A stretch of DNA of 28,659 nucleotides. It comes from JBBIRT01 sp037441725. GTDB lineage: Bacteria; Desulfobacterota; BSN033; UBA1163. The notes below the pieces were generated by a model. That model saw nothing but the letters and a program-made list of their open reading frames with translations, had not been told where the DNA came from and did not search any database. A program made the translations under genes and the position numbers. Location: the NCBI GenBank assembly GCA_037441725.1, contig JBBIRT010000024.1:1-28659 (forward strand), in the 5' to 3' direction. Positions 6,878 to 14,901 of this stretch are shown here, in pieces. The stretch's first letter is position 1, and the number at the start of each line of letters is the position of its first letter.

Positions 6878-8016
6878 TTAAGAAACCTTTAATGCCTCTC
6901 GAAGTTCCCTCGTGAGAAGTTCTACGGTTCCTCGTGTTCCTCCTGCTAACTTATTTCGCCACTCGCCCTCCGTTTCAAAACGGTCTTCCCCAATCCTCTC
7001 ACCCCAAGGTTTGATGGCTTCCCGAATACCAAAATAGTCAAAGGGGTCACCTTTCAACTCCTTGGATCGTACCATGACATCCGGGGTCACTCGAACAAAG
7101 GCTCGGAGGGCTGCTCCTGTCTTTATGCTATATTTTCGTCCTGTCCAAGCTTTAGGGAATACGGATAGGATGGCCTTAAAGTAATTTAGAAAAAATCGTT
7201 TTCCATTCTGTTCAAATTCCTTGAACCGTTCATCCCCGCCCTGTTTGTCAGTGGAACGGGGGGGGTGTCGGGGCTCCTCAGCCAGTGGGGCNNNNNNNNN
7301 NNNNNNNNNNNNNNNNNNTTTCCTACCCCCAAAATCTTAATATATCCCCGAAGGGGAGAGCTTTCATCCTCATTGAGTTCACGAATGATATCATGGGCCA
7401 AGGCCTGATATCGGTCCGCATAGAGCCTTCGACCGGCCAATGAAATCAGATGGGAAGGGTTCAACCGAGTATGCTTGGCATTAATCGTCACAAAGAGCTC
7501 CACGGTTTGACGAGGATCCAGAGAGTCGAATAAAACCGCGGGGACATCAATTTCTATGCTCTTTTCGGGTTGGGCGCTGAGGGCGAGCAATCGATGCTGT
7601 CCATCCAGGCATCTGAGGATCCCTGTTTCTTCAGGGATTTCGATCATCCCTAAATTGGGGTTTTTCCCGAGGGGTGAAAATTTAAGTCTCCTTTCAGTGA
7701 TCATGATCACCGCCCCAGGAATGGCAGGCAGATTACGGGCCTCCTGACATTCTCGATAATATTGAACCAGCTCTCTGATCTTCTTCCGAATCATGGGCCT
7801 CTGAAAGGCTGCTTCACTTTGGCCAATCTTTTTCTCCAATAACTCCCAATTGATGGCACTAGATCTTGCAGGTTTATGGCGCTTCTGTTCACCCTCTAAA
7901 GAAGGGTAATTTAAAACCTCAAATTTGACCAACTTCTGAAGATCTCCAGAGGTAAAAGAGGTTTGATAAAATTCAACTCCAAACTGCCTGACCTTATGAG
8001 CAGGAACAATCACCAT
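6878..8016 (-). CDS. DGQHR-domain protein (DndB-related), interrupted by an assembly gap
   Basis: The N-terminal part (8016 to 7319) contains CLDGQHRLLAL (DGQHR at residues 138-142) and FVTINAKHTRLNPSHLISLAGR, hallmarks of the DGQHR domain found in DndB and relatives. A 27-base N run (7292-7318) follows. Beyond it the frame starting APLAEEPRHPP stays open through ERFKEFEQNGKRFFLNYF and continues to the stop at 6878, so both pieces belong to one gene. The frames join only if the true gap length leaves remainder 1 on division by 3, so 27 N is a wrong size or an indel is present. The residues next to the gap are unusually GC-rich (eight C in a row). The ATG at 8016 follows AGGAGGTGA. No dndACDE or restriction genes are near. 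The biochemical role is not established. Confidence 0.8.
7292..7318. other. Assembly gap (27 N) inside the DGQHR gene
   Basis: A run of 27 undetermined bases. The downstream reading frame is offset by one from the upstream one across this run, so the recorded length is not the true length or a flanking base is wrong. Confidence 0.95.
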
Positions 8017-8100
8017 GACCCTTCACCTCCTCTTTTTATTAATTGGGCCCATCCTCATACTGTTCTAAGGGAAAGAAAGGATTGGGGGATGGATGATTTC

Positions 8101-8385
8101 TTATAGTTCCACACGGTTGATTAAAGTAATCCCAGTATAATAACAGCAACAGGCACTCTCAAAGCTGTTATCGAAGACCCTCTGCTTCCCATCTTGGAAT
8201 AAAATCCGAACGTAACACATCCCTCCAGGTAGATTCGAGGACCACGTCTCAACCACAATTCCACCTCCCCATGACTTAAACTTCTTATGATAGACCTTAT
8301 CCCCGACCTGGAGATAAGTATGGGGTCCCTCCTTTCTTCTGTTGGAGGAGGCATCCTCCATCCTTTTTGTGGGAAGATTCTTCAT
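8101..8385 (-). CDS. Small DUF3553-like (SH3/Tudor-like) protein
   Basis: This protein has about 94 residues. After a basic, polar N-terminus (about 25 residues) comes YLQVGDKVYHKKFKSWGGGIV, followed by a beta-rich stretch with VRILFQDGKQRVFD. That is the pattern of the small barrel domain of DUF3553 and CarD/UvrD-tail proteins (G-D-x-V-x-H ... G-x-G-x-V ... F ... G-x-x-x-F). An unusual run of three cysteines (ACCCYYTG) lies near the C-terminus. A longer frame would start at 8436 inside the upstream acyltransferase gene. The ATG at 8385 is preferred because it overlaps that gene's TGA stop in an ATGA junction, which indicates translational coupling. Function unknown; small barrels of this kind often bind nucleic acid or RNA polymerase. 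Confidence 0.7.
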   Translation of the reverse strand: MKNLPTKRMEDASSNRRKEGPHTYLQVGDKVYHKKFKSWGGGIVVETWSSNLPGGMCYVRILFQDGKQRVFDNSFESACCCYYTGITLINRVEL

Positions 8386-9272
8386 CTCGAATAGGCCCTC
8401 TTTTTCCTCTCCCATCTTCGATGAATCCAAAACCATTGATCAGGGTATTGTCGGACCATCGATTCGAGGGTGTCGTTAAAGAGTTGGGTGTTGGTCTCTA
8501 CATCCTTCTTAAAATCCCCTGTCTGAATTAATTGGAGTGGCTTCTGGATCAAAAGACGATGCCTTTGAAATCCATTTCGAATCATAAAAACAGGCACCAC
8601 AGGGGCTCCCGTCTTCAAGGCGAGAACCGCCAGACCTGGAGTGGTAGGGGCTTTTTTCCCAAAAAAATCCACCCATACCCCTCGGCTTCGTTTTGCCCTT
8701 TGATCGATCAGGATGCCAACAATTCGATTTTGAGAAAGGGCATGAATCACTTTCCTTGTGGCATTTTCAGGGTGGATCAGTTCTAGGCCAGCGGCCTTCC
8801 TTATTTCTGTAATCCATTGATCAACCCTCCTCTGCTTAATCGGCTTTGCGATGGCCAGGATAGGATTTCGGATGACCTTTGAAATGAACCCCATCAATTC
8901 CCAATTCCCGAAATGACCGATGAGGAGCAACCCCCCCTTTTTCATTTCGAGAAGCCTCAAGGCCTCTTCCAGACCCTCCACCACCACTTTTCTTTTAAAC
9001 TTCTCTTCATCAAGCTTAGGAATCCTGAAGAATTCGATCAACATCATCCCAAGATTTTGAAAGGTCTTTTTAGCAATCCCTCGAATCTGATCCTCTGATT
9101 TTTCTCGACCAAAAGCTAGCCTAAGGTTTTGGAGGGCAACCCTTCGATGTTCCCAATCCAAATAATAACCTGCCCTTCCCAGTTGTCTTCCAATCCACAG
9201 GGTGAAATGTTCCGGAAGAAGATTGATGAAGAAGCCGAGGATCTTTAAAAGTAAGTAAAGGAGGTAATCCAT
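8382..9272 (-). CDS. lpxL: Lipid A biosynthesis acyltransferase (LpxL/HtrB family)
   Basis: The 296-residue member of the lysophospholipid acyltransferase fold transfers a secondary acyl chain to Kdo-lipid A at the inner membrane. The hydrophobic N-terminal segment (YLLYLLLKILGFFINLL) is a membrane anchor. The catalytic H-x4-E motif appears as GHFGNWEL (His120, Glu125). Downstream, GILIDQRAKRSRGVWVDFFG and TTPGLAVLALKTGAPVVPVF are typical of this family. A TTG one codon earlier (9275) is an alternative start; the AAAGGAAA site fits either. The stop overlaps the next gene (ATGA). Whether it adds laurate or another acyl chain cannot be told from sequence, so the symbol denotes the family. It lies in the envelope block with gmhB and the lpxH-like gene. 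Confidence 0.87.
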   Translation of the reverse strand: MDYLLYLLLKILGFFINLLPEHFTLWIGRQLGRAGYYLDWEHRRVALQNLRLAFGREKSEDQIRGIAKKTFQNLGMMLIEFFRIPKLDEEKFKRKVVVEGLEEALRLLEMKKGGLLLIGHFGNWELMGFISKVIRNPILAIAKPIKQRRVDQWITEIRKAAGLELIHPENATRKVIHALSQNRIVGILIDQRAKRSRGVWVDFFGKKAPTTPGLAVLALKTGAPVVPVFMIRNGFQRHRLLIQKPLQLIQTGDFKKDVETNTQLFNDTLESMVRQYPDQWFWIHRRWERKKRAYSR

Positions 9273-9346
9273 CAATGGATTTCCTTTCTAAATCCAAAAT
9301 CCTAAACCTTCCATTTCAATTTACAAATGACCCAATGAGCACGTTC

Positions 9347-9526
9347 CTATTCTTCTCCTCGATAAGGAAGGGCCTCATCAATGAGCATGATTGGAATATC
9401 ATCTTTAATCTGGTAGAGGAGTTGGCATGATTTACAGATCAATCCATCTCCGGTCCGATTTAAATAGATATCCCCTTTACACTTAGGACAGGCTAAAATT
9501 TCTAAGAGTTCTTGACTGATAGGCAT
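9347..9526 (-). CDS. Trm112-like zinc-ribbon peptide (UPF0434/YcaR type)
   Basis: This 59-residue protein has two zinc-binding Cys pairs, CPKC (in LLEILACPKCKGDI) and CKSC (in LICKSCQLLYQI), followed by the hallmark DDIPIMLIDEA. This matches the Trm112/YcaR family, small zinc peptides that in other organisms activate methyltransferases and in proteobacteria often sit in lipid A operons beside lpxK and kdsB. The start is the ATG at 9526, which has GAGGAG 4 nt upstream; an extended frame to 9586 overlaps gmhB and lacks a site. It lies between gmhB and the acyltransferase gene, consistent with the envelope context. The partner is unknown. Confidence 0.88.
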   Translation of the reverse strand: MPISQELLEILACPKCKGDIYLNRTGDGLICKSCQLLYQIKDDIPIMLIDEALPYRGEE

Positions 9527-9555
9527 GGTTCTCCTCCTCAAAAATAATCGATCTT

Positions 9556-10137
9556 CTAAGGTGTTTCTTCTTTTTGGATGATCCATTGAACCGCATGGAA
9601 CAGATCTTTGGCCACATAATCAGGTTGGACATTCCACTGGTTTCGACAATATTGCCACTCTCCCTTTCCATAACCCGTGAGGACCAGGATGGTTTTGGCT
9701 CCCACTCGATGTCCAAACTCAATCTCCATCCCTCGATCTCCGACCACATAGCTTCTGGCAAGATCAAGATCCAGATCTTTGACCGCCTGTTCGATCAATC
9801 CCGTGGCAGGCTTTCGGCATTGACACTTCTGACGATAGGGAGGAAATCCGACATCAGGATGATGAGGACAATAATAGATTGCATCGAGGTAGGCCCCCTC
9901 TTCCCTTAGGTGATCTTTCATCTTTTGGTGTACCTGATGGATCAATGACTCTGGAAAGTATCCCCTTGCCACACCTGATTGGTTAGTGATCACCACCACC
10001 TTCCATCCATATTGGTTTAACAAACGAATAGCCTGGGCACTTTGGGGAAGGAGATGAAACCTTTCAATATGATTGATGTATCCCATCTCTTCATTGATCG
10101 TCCCGTCCCGGTCAAGAAAAACTGCTCGATGTGTCAT
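9556..10137 (-). CDS. gmhB: D-glycero-beta-D-manno-heptose 1,7-bisphosphate 7-phosphatase
   Basis: GmhB removes the C7 phosphate in ADP-heptose synthesis for the LPS inner core. The 193-residue protein is a typical HAD phosphatase of this subfamily: motif I FLDRDGTINEE (nucleophile Asp9, acid Asp11), motif II VVITNQSG, a lysine near residue 120 and motif III VVGDRGMEIEFG (Asp134). The structural zinc loop is present as YYCPHHPDVG and CQCRKP (Cys90, His92, Cys105, Cys107), which separates GmhB from other histidinol-phosphatase-like HAD enzymes. The ATG follows AGGAGTAGAG. It starts 22 nt after the lpxH-like gene. Identification is confident; the anomer (alpha or beta) is taken from the family. 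Confidence 0.9.
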   Translation of the reverse strand: MTHRAVFLDRDGTINEEMGYINHIERFHLLPQSAQAIRLLNQYGWKVVVITNQSGVARGYFPESLIHQVHQKMKDHLREEGAYLDAIYYCPHHPDVGFPPYRQKCQCRKPATGLIEQAVKDLDLDLARSYVVGDRGMEIEFGHRVGAKTILVLTGYGKGEWQYCRNQWNVQPDYVAKDLFHAVQWIIQKEETP

Positions 10138-10159
10138 CTCTACTCCTAAAGGTTGAATC

Positions 10160-10930
10160 CTAAAGGAATTCCAATTGAAAGACTCCAGGGGGTGAGAACC
10201 TTAAAAAGGATCGATGGGTCATCCAATCCCCCACATTATAATAAAGGTATCTCTTTCCCTCAAGCCATTCCTCAACTTCCTCCGGATGATGGGAGTGCCC
10301 AAGAATCACAATTTCGAATCCGCCTAAAAATTTCTGATGTGCAAAATCCTTGAAGGTCGGAGGAGATACCCCTTGGAGACCGTTATGATATTTTTGATAA
10401 CTCATATCACTGAGCTTCTTGGCCACACGACGAGAAAATTGGGGGCCCACCAATTGGATGAGACGGTAGGTCAATCGATTTTTAAGCATTCTTCTAAAAG
10501 TTCGATAGGCCCATTGATTGGGATTGGATAGATCCCCATGGGCCACAAAAGCCCTCTTTCCTCCTATCTCCATTTCTCCCCCTTCAGGATAGACGTCCAC
10601 CTCCATTCCAAATTGCTCTGAAAAGAAGGAATGAAGAAAAAAATCATGGTTTCCCTCAAAATACTTAATCTTGATTCCATCCAGGTATAGGTTTTGAAGT
10701 ATATGGAATATGGGAAGATAATCGGTAAAGGCAGAAGGCCCTTTTCGTGAAGCGAAATTCCTAAACCCGAAGAAGAAATCGAAAAGGTCCCCAAGGATCA
10801 CCAGATGGCTCATCTTTTTTTTCTCACCCTCTAAGAATCTAAGAAAGCTCTCCATTGACTCTTTGTCCTGACCCGTAAAATGGGCATCTGAGACAAAGAT
10901 CCAATCCTTTTCGAAATCGGTCAATCTCAA
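10160..10930 (-). CDS. lpxH: UDP-2,3-diacylglucosamine hydrolase-like metallophosphoesterase
   Basis: LpxH cleaves UDP-2,3-diacylglucosamine to lipid X and UMP in lipid A synthesis. The 256-residue protein shows the calcineurin-like metal motifs in order: FVSDAHF (Asp15, His17), VILGDLFDFFFG (Asp48), EGNHDFF (Asn94, His95), FVAHGD (His131) and ILGHSHHPEE (211-217). The LGDLFDFF and EGNHD context is typical of LpxH rather than of general phosphoesterases. The start is a TTG at 10930 with AAGGTGAGG just upstream, and it lies only 3 nt after the ugd stop, so translation is coupled. LpxH-like paralogues of unknown substrate exist, so the exact reaction is probable but not certain; the surrounding LPS genes support it. 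Confidence 0.8.
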   Translation of the reverse strand: MRLTDFEKDWIFVSDAHFTGQDKESMESFLRFLEGEKKKMSHLVILGDLFDFFFGFRNFASRKGPSAFTDYLPIFHILQNLYLDGIKIKYFEGNHDFFLHSFFSEQFGMEVDVYPEGGEMEIGGKRAFVAHGDLSNPNQWAYRTFRRMLKNRLTYRLIQLVGPQFSRRVAKKLSDMSYQKYHNGLQGVSPPTFKDFAHQKFLGGFEIVILGHSHHPEEVEEWLEGKRYLYYNVGDWMTHRSFLRFSPPGVFQLEFL

Positions 10931-10933
10931 ACC

Positions 10934-12232
10934 TCACCTTCCAACACCACAATAAATAAAACCCAATTTTTTCATATAATCTGGATCATAGACATTCCTC
11001 AAATCAATAAAGATAGGTCGTTTAAGCCCCTCCTTAATCCGCTGAAGATCCAAACGTCTGAATTGATTCCACTCCGTAATCAGGACCAAAGCATCCACTC
11101 CATTGGCCACATCATAGGCATCTTTTCCATATTCAATTTGAGGAAGGATAGCCTTGGCCTCCTCCATGGCTGCAGGATCAAAGGCCTTGATCTTTGCTCC
11201 CCTCTCCAACAATCCCTGAATGATCGCAATGGAAGAGGATTCTCGGATGTCATTCGTATTGGGCTTGAAGGAGAGTCCAAGGATTCCGATGGTTTTTCCT
11301 TTTGGATCTCCGACTTTCTCGATGATCTTATGAATCATCCTCTTTTTTTGTTCTTCATTCACATGGATCACAGCATCCAGAATTTTAAAGGGATACCCCT
11401 TCTCTTGAGCCATCTTCAAAAGGGCGCGCGTGTCTTTTGGAAAACATGAGCCCCCAAATCCTGGTCCTGGATGGAGAAATTTCTTCCCTATCCTTCCATC
11501 CAGGCCCATGGCCCTGGCAACATGATGGACATCCGCTCCCACCATTTCGCATAGATTAGCAATCTCATTGATGAAGCTCACCTTTGCTGCTAAAAAGGCG
11601 TTGGCTGCATATTTGATCATCTCCGCAGTCTCGAGGGAGGTAATGACAAAGGGAGTTTCAATGAGGTAAAGGGCACTATAAATATCTTTCATAATGGCAA
11701 TGGCCTGCTCACTCTCCGCCCCAATCGTCACCCGATCAGGTCTCATAAAATCTTCGATGGCTGATCCCTCCCTCTGAAATTCAGGATTGGACACAATATC
11801 AAATGGGATGGGCTGGACTTGATGCCCTTTGATCAGGTCCTTTAACCGGCGGCAGGTCCCAACCGGAACGGTGGATTTGATGACCACGACTTTATAGCCA
11901 TTCATGTGATGGGCAACCTCCTTTGCCACCTCCTCTACATATTGAAGATCAGCAGAACCATCATCGTTTGAGGGGGTCCCCACCGCAATAAAGATCACCA
12001 GGTTCGACTTCACCCCTTCTTCGATACTCGTTGTAAAGGAAAGCCTCCCCTCCCTCATATTTTTCGTCACGAGGTCTTCAAGCCCTGGTTCATGGATCGT
12101 CACCTTTCCCTGTCGGAGAAGTTCAATCTTTGCTCGATCGTTATCCACACAGGTGAGATTCATCCCAAATTCGGCCAAGCAGGCCCCTGTCACCAAGCCT
12201 ACATATCCTGTACCAATGACACAGATATTCAT
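10934..12232 (-). CDS. ugd: UDP-glucose 6-dehydrogenase
   Basis: Ugd oxidises UDP-glucose to UDP-glucuronate with two NAD+. The 432-residue protein starts with the Rossmann motif VIGTGYVGLVTGACLAEFG (G7, G9, G12), then VGTPSNDDGSADL, KSTVPVGT and NPEFQREGSAIEDF. The catalytic Cys263 lies in GPGFGGSCFPKDTRAL, followed by the C-terminal NAD(P)-binding domain (GILGLSFKPNTNDIRES). Length and motifs are complete. Its start overlaps the rfbD stop by 4 bp (ATGA). UDP-glucuronate would feed capsule or O-antigen sugars or lipid A decoration. The related UDP-ManNAc dehydrogenases are less likely because the FKPNTNDIRESS region matches Ugd. Confidence 0.93.
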   Translation of the reverse strand: MNICVIGTGYVGLVTGACLAEFGMNLTCVDNDRAKIELLRQGKVTIHEPGLEDLVTKNMREGRLSFTTSIEEGVKSNLVIFIAVGTPSNDDGSADLQYVEEVAKEVAHHMNGYKVVVIKSTVPVGTCRRLKDLIKGHQVQPIPFDIVSNPEFQREGSAIEDFMRPDRVTIGAESEQAIAIMKDIYSALYLIETPFVITSLETAEMIKYAANAFLAAKVSFINEIANLCEMVGADVHHVARAMGLDGRIGKKFLHPGPGFGGSCFPKDTRALLKMAQEKGYPFKILDAVIHVNEEQKKRMIHKIIEKVGDPKGKTIGILGLSFKPNTNDIRESSSIAIIQGLLERGAKIKAFDPAAMEEAKAILPQIEYGKDAYDVANGVDALVLITEWNQFRRLDLQRIKEGLKRPIFIDLRNVYDPDYMKKLGFIYCGVGR

Positions 12233-13092
12233 TGCAACCCTCCTCTCTCTTCCATTAAATAATCCCTTAAAGCCTCGAACCAGGGCCGTAACGTCAATCC
12301 TATCTCTTCCTTCAATCTTTTACAGTTGAGTACAGAATAGGAGGGACGAACCGCTGGCCGGTTCAGCTCCTTTGAGGAAAGAGGGACCACTCTCACATCA
12401 TCCATTCCTAATAACCTTAGAATCGTCTGACCGAAAGTATACCAAGAACAGATCCCACTATTGGCCACATGAAAAATCCCTTGCCCCTTAGATTGGATCA
12501 ATACCGAGATGGCTTCTGCCAGATCAACGGTAAATGTCGGGGACCCAATCTGATCATCTACAATGGTTAATACCTTTTTCTCCCTGGCTTGCCGAAGTAT
12601 GGAGTCTACAAAGTTTTTCCCATGTCTTCCATAAAGCCATTGGGTTCGGATGATGAGATAATTTTTTACAAGTTCTCGGATATAATTCTCTCCCTTCAAT
12701 TTGGAACGTCCATAGATGTTGAGAGGGTTGGGAGGGTCCTCCTCTAAATAGGGTTCTCCCTTTTTTCCGTCAAAGATATAGTCCGTGCTCAGGTAAATCA
12801 CTTTTGCATTGGTTTTTGAGGCCGCCAGGGCCACATATCGGGTTCCTTCGGCGTTGACGGCGAAGGCCTTTGCTTCATGCAATTCACATCCATCCACATC
12901 GGTGTAAGCGGCCAGATGGATGATCATCTTCGGACAGAGTGCTTCGATCTGGGTAATCGCCTCCTCCTTTTCAAGGTCAATCTCTTCAATATCCCATCCA
13001 ATAATCTCATCCCGATTAAAAGAGGAAGGAAGGATCTTCATTAAATCCCTCCCCAACATCCCTTTTGCTCCAAGCACCAATATTCGACTCAT
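12229..13092 (-). CDS. rfbD: dTDP-4-dehydrorhamnose reductase
   Basis: RfbD (RmlD) makes dTDP-L-rhamnose by reducing the 4-keto group with NAD(P)H. This extended SDR of 287 residues has the N-terminal motif VLGAKGMLG (G8, G11, G14), HLAAYTDVDGCE, LSTDYIFDGKKG (about 101-112) and the catalytic pair Tyr127 and Lys131 in YGRSKLKGE. HVANSG and the C-terminal VLNCKRLKEE region are typical. It starts 40 nt after rfbB; GGAGGAAG lies rather far (about 15 nt) upstream of the ATG. The stop overlaps the ugd start by 4 bp. Together with rfbA, rfbB and rfbC it completes the rhamnose pathway in this operon. Confidence 0.93.
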   Translation of the reverse strand: MSRILVLGAKGMLGRDLMKILPSSFNRDEIIGWDIEEIDLEKEEAITQIEALCPKMIIHLAAYTDVDGCELHEAKAFAVNAEGTRYVALAASKTNAKVIYLSTDYIFDGKKGEPYLEEDPPNPLNIYGRSKLKGENYIRELVKNYLIIRTQWLYGRHGKNFVDSILRQAREKKVLTIVDDQIGSPTFTVDLAEAISVLIQSKGQGIFHVANSGICSWYTFGQTILRLLGMDDVRVVPLSSKELNRPAVRPSYSVLNCKRLKEEIGLTLRPWFEALRDYLMEERGGLQ

Positions 13093-13132
13093 CGATGGGT
13101 TAAATTTCTTCCTCCGTATTCCCTGTGAGGCA

Positions 13133-14149
13133 TTACCGCTCCTGATACATCCGTTTATAATATTCTAAATATTCTCCGGTCTTAATCTTTCTCCACCACT
13201 CCGAATGGGTCTGGTACCACTCCACGGTAAGCGCGATCCCATCTTCAAAAGAGACCGAGGGGCTCCATCCCAATTCCCTTTCGATCTTGGAGAAATCAAT
13301 TGCATAGCGGCGATCATGGCCGGGTCGATCCGTGACGAATCGAATCAATGAATGGGGTTTTCCCAAACGATCCAAAATCATTTTGGCAACAGTGAGATTT
13401 GGTCTTTCGCTCCGTCCTCCAATATTATAAACTTCACCCTCTCGACCCTGGTGCAGCACCACGTCGAGGGCTCGACAATGATCTTCAACATAGATCCAAT
13501 CGCGGATATGCATCCCATCCCCATAAATGGGAAGTTCCTTATCTTCGAGGGCATTTGAGATCATCAATGGAATCAATTTTTCTGGAAATTGATAAGGCCC
13601 ATAATTATTTGAACACCGGGTGATGAGGGTTGGAATCCCATAGGTATGATGATAGGCTCTCACTAATAAATCTGCCGCTGTTTTACTTGCTGAATAAGGA
13701 CTATTAGGGGATAAAGGGGTCTCCTCTGTGAAAGCCCCTGTTTCGCCAAGAGAACCGTAGACCTCATCGGTCGAGATATGAAGAAATCGGATCGATTGCT
13801 TTGGGAAAACTTTCCTGATGGATTCAAGGAGAACGAAGGTACCAATCACATTCGTCTTCATAAAGGCACTAGGATCTTCAATCGAACGATCCACATGGGA
13901 TTCAGCCGCAAAGTTGACAATGGCATCTAACCCTTTGCTGACCAACTCTTCCATCATTGGGGCATCGGCAATATCTCCTCGGATAAAATGATAACGAGGT
14001 GAACGAGCGATATCCGATAGGTTTTCAAGATTCCCAGCGTAGGTCAATTTATCCACATTGATGAGGGAATAATCAGGATGATTTTTTAAAAAATAACGAA
14101 TAAAGTTACTCCCAATAAACCCACAACCACCTGTCACCAATATTTTCAT
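13133..14149 (-). CDS. rfbB: dTDP-glucose 4,6-dehydratase
   Basis: RfbB (RmlB) converts dTDP-glucose to the 4-keto-6-deoxy intermediate. It is an extended SDR: MKILVTGGCGFIGSNFIRYF (NAD+ motif), NVDKLTYAGNLENL, FAAESHVDRSI, ISTDEVYGSLGE (active-site Thr-Asp-Glu) and YSASKTAADLLVRAY with the catalytic Tyr152 and Lys156 from this start. The C-terminal half has NNYGPYQFPEKLIPLMI and DWIYVEDHCRA. A longer frame begins with a GTG at 14161, but the ATG at 14149 gives the usual N-terminus and has AGGTGA 8 nt upstream, so 339 residues are chosen. It lies just downstream of rfbC. Identification is secure. Confidence 0.94.
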   Translation of the reverse strand: MKILVTGGCGFIGSNFIRYFLKNHPDYSLINVDKLTYAGNLENLSDIARSPRYHFIRGDIADAPMMEELVSKGLDAIVNFAAESHVDRSIEDPSAFMKTNVIGTFVLLESIRKVFPKQSIRFLHISTDEVYGSLGETGAFTEETPLSPNSPYSASKTAADLLVRAYHHTYGIPTLITRCSNNYGPYQFPEKLIPLMISNALEDKELPIYGDGMHIRDWIYVEDHCRALDVVLHQGREGEVYNIGGRSERPNLTVAKMILDRLGKPHSLIRFVTDRPGHDRRYAIDFSKIERELGWSPSVSFEDGIALTVEWYQTHSEWWRKIKTGEYLEYYKRMYQER

Positions 14150-14184
14150 GACCCGTTTCACCTCATCCCATCAAGGATTCCCTA

Positions 14185-14640
14185 CTATCCATCCTTTCTT
14201 GACCAATCATAAGGGACATCCTTCCCGTGAGGGGGAAGACGATATTCATCGGGTGAGCTGTAGACATAGACCTCATCCGGAATATTAATGATGATCGCCT
14301 CTTCTTCGCTGATGCATTTCCATCCATGATAAACCCCTTTCGGAACCCTGACCAATAAGGGGTTGTAAACTCCAATGTAAAATTCATTGACCTCTCCCTT
14401 CGTCGGCGAATCCTCCCGGGGATCATAAAGGACCAGTTTAATCATTCCTTGAATGGCACAGATATGATCTGTTTGGATCTTATGATAATGCCACGCCTTT
14501 ACCACCTGGGGATAAGTGGTGGTCAGGTAAACCTGTCCAAATTTCTGAAACAGCTCATCATCAGCCCTAAGAATCTCCATTACCCTACCCCTTTCATCCG
14601 GAATCACTCTCAACCATTTCGTTTTTACCCCTTGGATCAT
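14185..14640 (-). CDS. rfbC: Short dTDP-4-dehydrorhamnose 3,5-epimerase-like cupin
   Basis: This is a 151-residue RmlC-like cupin. DERGRVMEI corresponds to the DERG-x-F-x-E start of RmlC; AWHYHKIQTDHI aligns with the catalytic-His region (RGLHYQ); MIKLVLYDPREDSPTKGEV aligns with the D-L-R-x-x-SPT segment; VPKGVYHGW matches the IPEGFAHGF strand. It is about 30 residues shorter than classical RmlC, and the His segment reads WHYH, so it belongs to a shorter branch. Presence between rfbA and rfbB argues for the epimerase step, but a different sugar cupin activity (such as a ketoisomerase) cannot be excluded. The ATG follows GAGGAGGGACG. The MITE-like element ends 40 bp upstream and may influence expression. 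Confidence 0.75.
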   Translation of the reverse strand: MIQGVKTKWLRVIPDERGRVMEILRADDELFQKFGQVYLTTTYPQVVKAWHYHKIQTDHICAIQGMIKLVLYDPREDSPTKGEVNEFYIGVYNPLLVRVPKGVYHGWKCISEEEAIIINIPDEVYVYSSPDEYRLPPHGKDVPYDWSRKDG

Positions 14641-14675
14641 CGTCCCTCCTCATGAAAAAATATTTGAGATTGAAG

Positions 14676-14680
14676 ATAAA
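14676..14680. repeat. Left target-site duplication ATAAA
   Basis: ATAAA directly abuts the left inverted repeat of the 221-bp element and is repeated at 14902-14906, abutting the right one. Confidence 0.6.
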
Positions 14681-14901
14681 GAGAGCTCTGAAAAAGTTTT
14701 CAAAAAGAATTTTTTAACCGGGGAGGTGGGGTGGAAAAGCCTTCGAGTGGATACCTTTAATCTTTCGGCACTATGGAAAGATACCCTGAAAATGCTTGCT
14801 TTCCCCTTAACCGATTATTTGCCAATTCACTTCTAAAGCCCGTATTCGAAGGGTTTGAAACCCTACCTCCCTAGTCATGAAAGAACTTTTTCAGAGATCT
14901 C
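14681..14901. mobile_element. MITE-like non-autonomous insertion element (221 bp)
   Basis: The termini are inverted repeats of 18 bp with one mismatch: GAGAGCTCTGAAAAAGTT at 14681-14698 and the complement of GAGATCTCTGAAAAAGTT at 14884-14901. Inner segments also match in inverted order: GGGAGGTGGGGT (14721-14732) with ACCCTACCTCCC (14860-14871), and CCTTCGA (14740-14746) with TCGAAGG within 14846-14852. The ends are flanked by ATAAA on both sides (14676-14680 and 14902-14906), as expected of a 5-bp target duplication. No coding frame of note is inside. The element lies between rfbA and rfbC, 23 bp after the rfbA stop and 40 bp before the rfbC start. The transposase family is unknown and no other copy was seen in this window. 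Confidence 0.72.

Noticed and set aside
6878..7090. Separate 70-residue gene
   Set aside because: The frame continues upstream without a stop to the assembly gap and completes the DGQHR protein; the internal Met is not a gene start.
6878..8016. Complete phosphorothioate (dnd) modification or defence system
   Set aside because: Only the DGQHR protein is present; no cysteine desulfurase, DndC, DndD or DndE gene and no nuclease partner lies nearby.
9483..9767. 94-residue minus-strand frame between gmhB and the Trm112-like gene
   Set aside because: It is an alternate-frame shadow of gmhB; the coding motifs are all in the gmhB frame.
14850..14864. Palindrome AGGGTTTGAAACCCT as an independent operator
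   Set aside because: It lies inside the right arm of the MITE-like element and is better explained as part of it.
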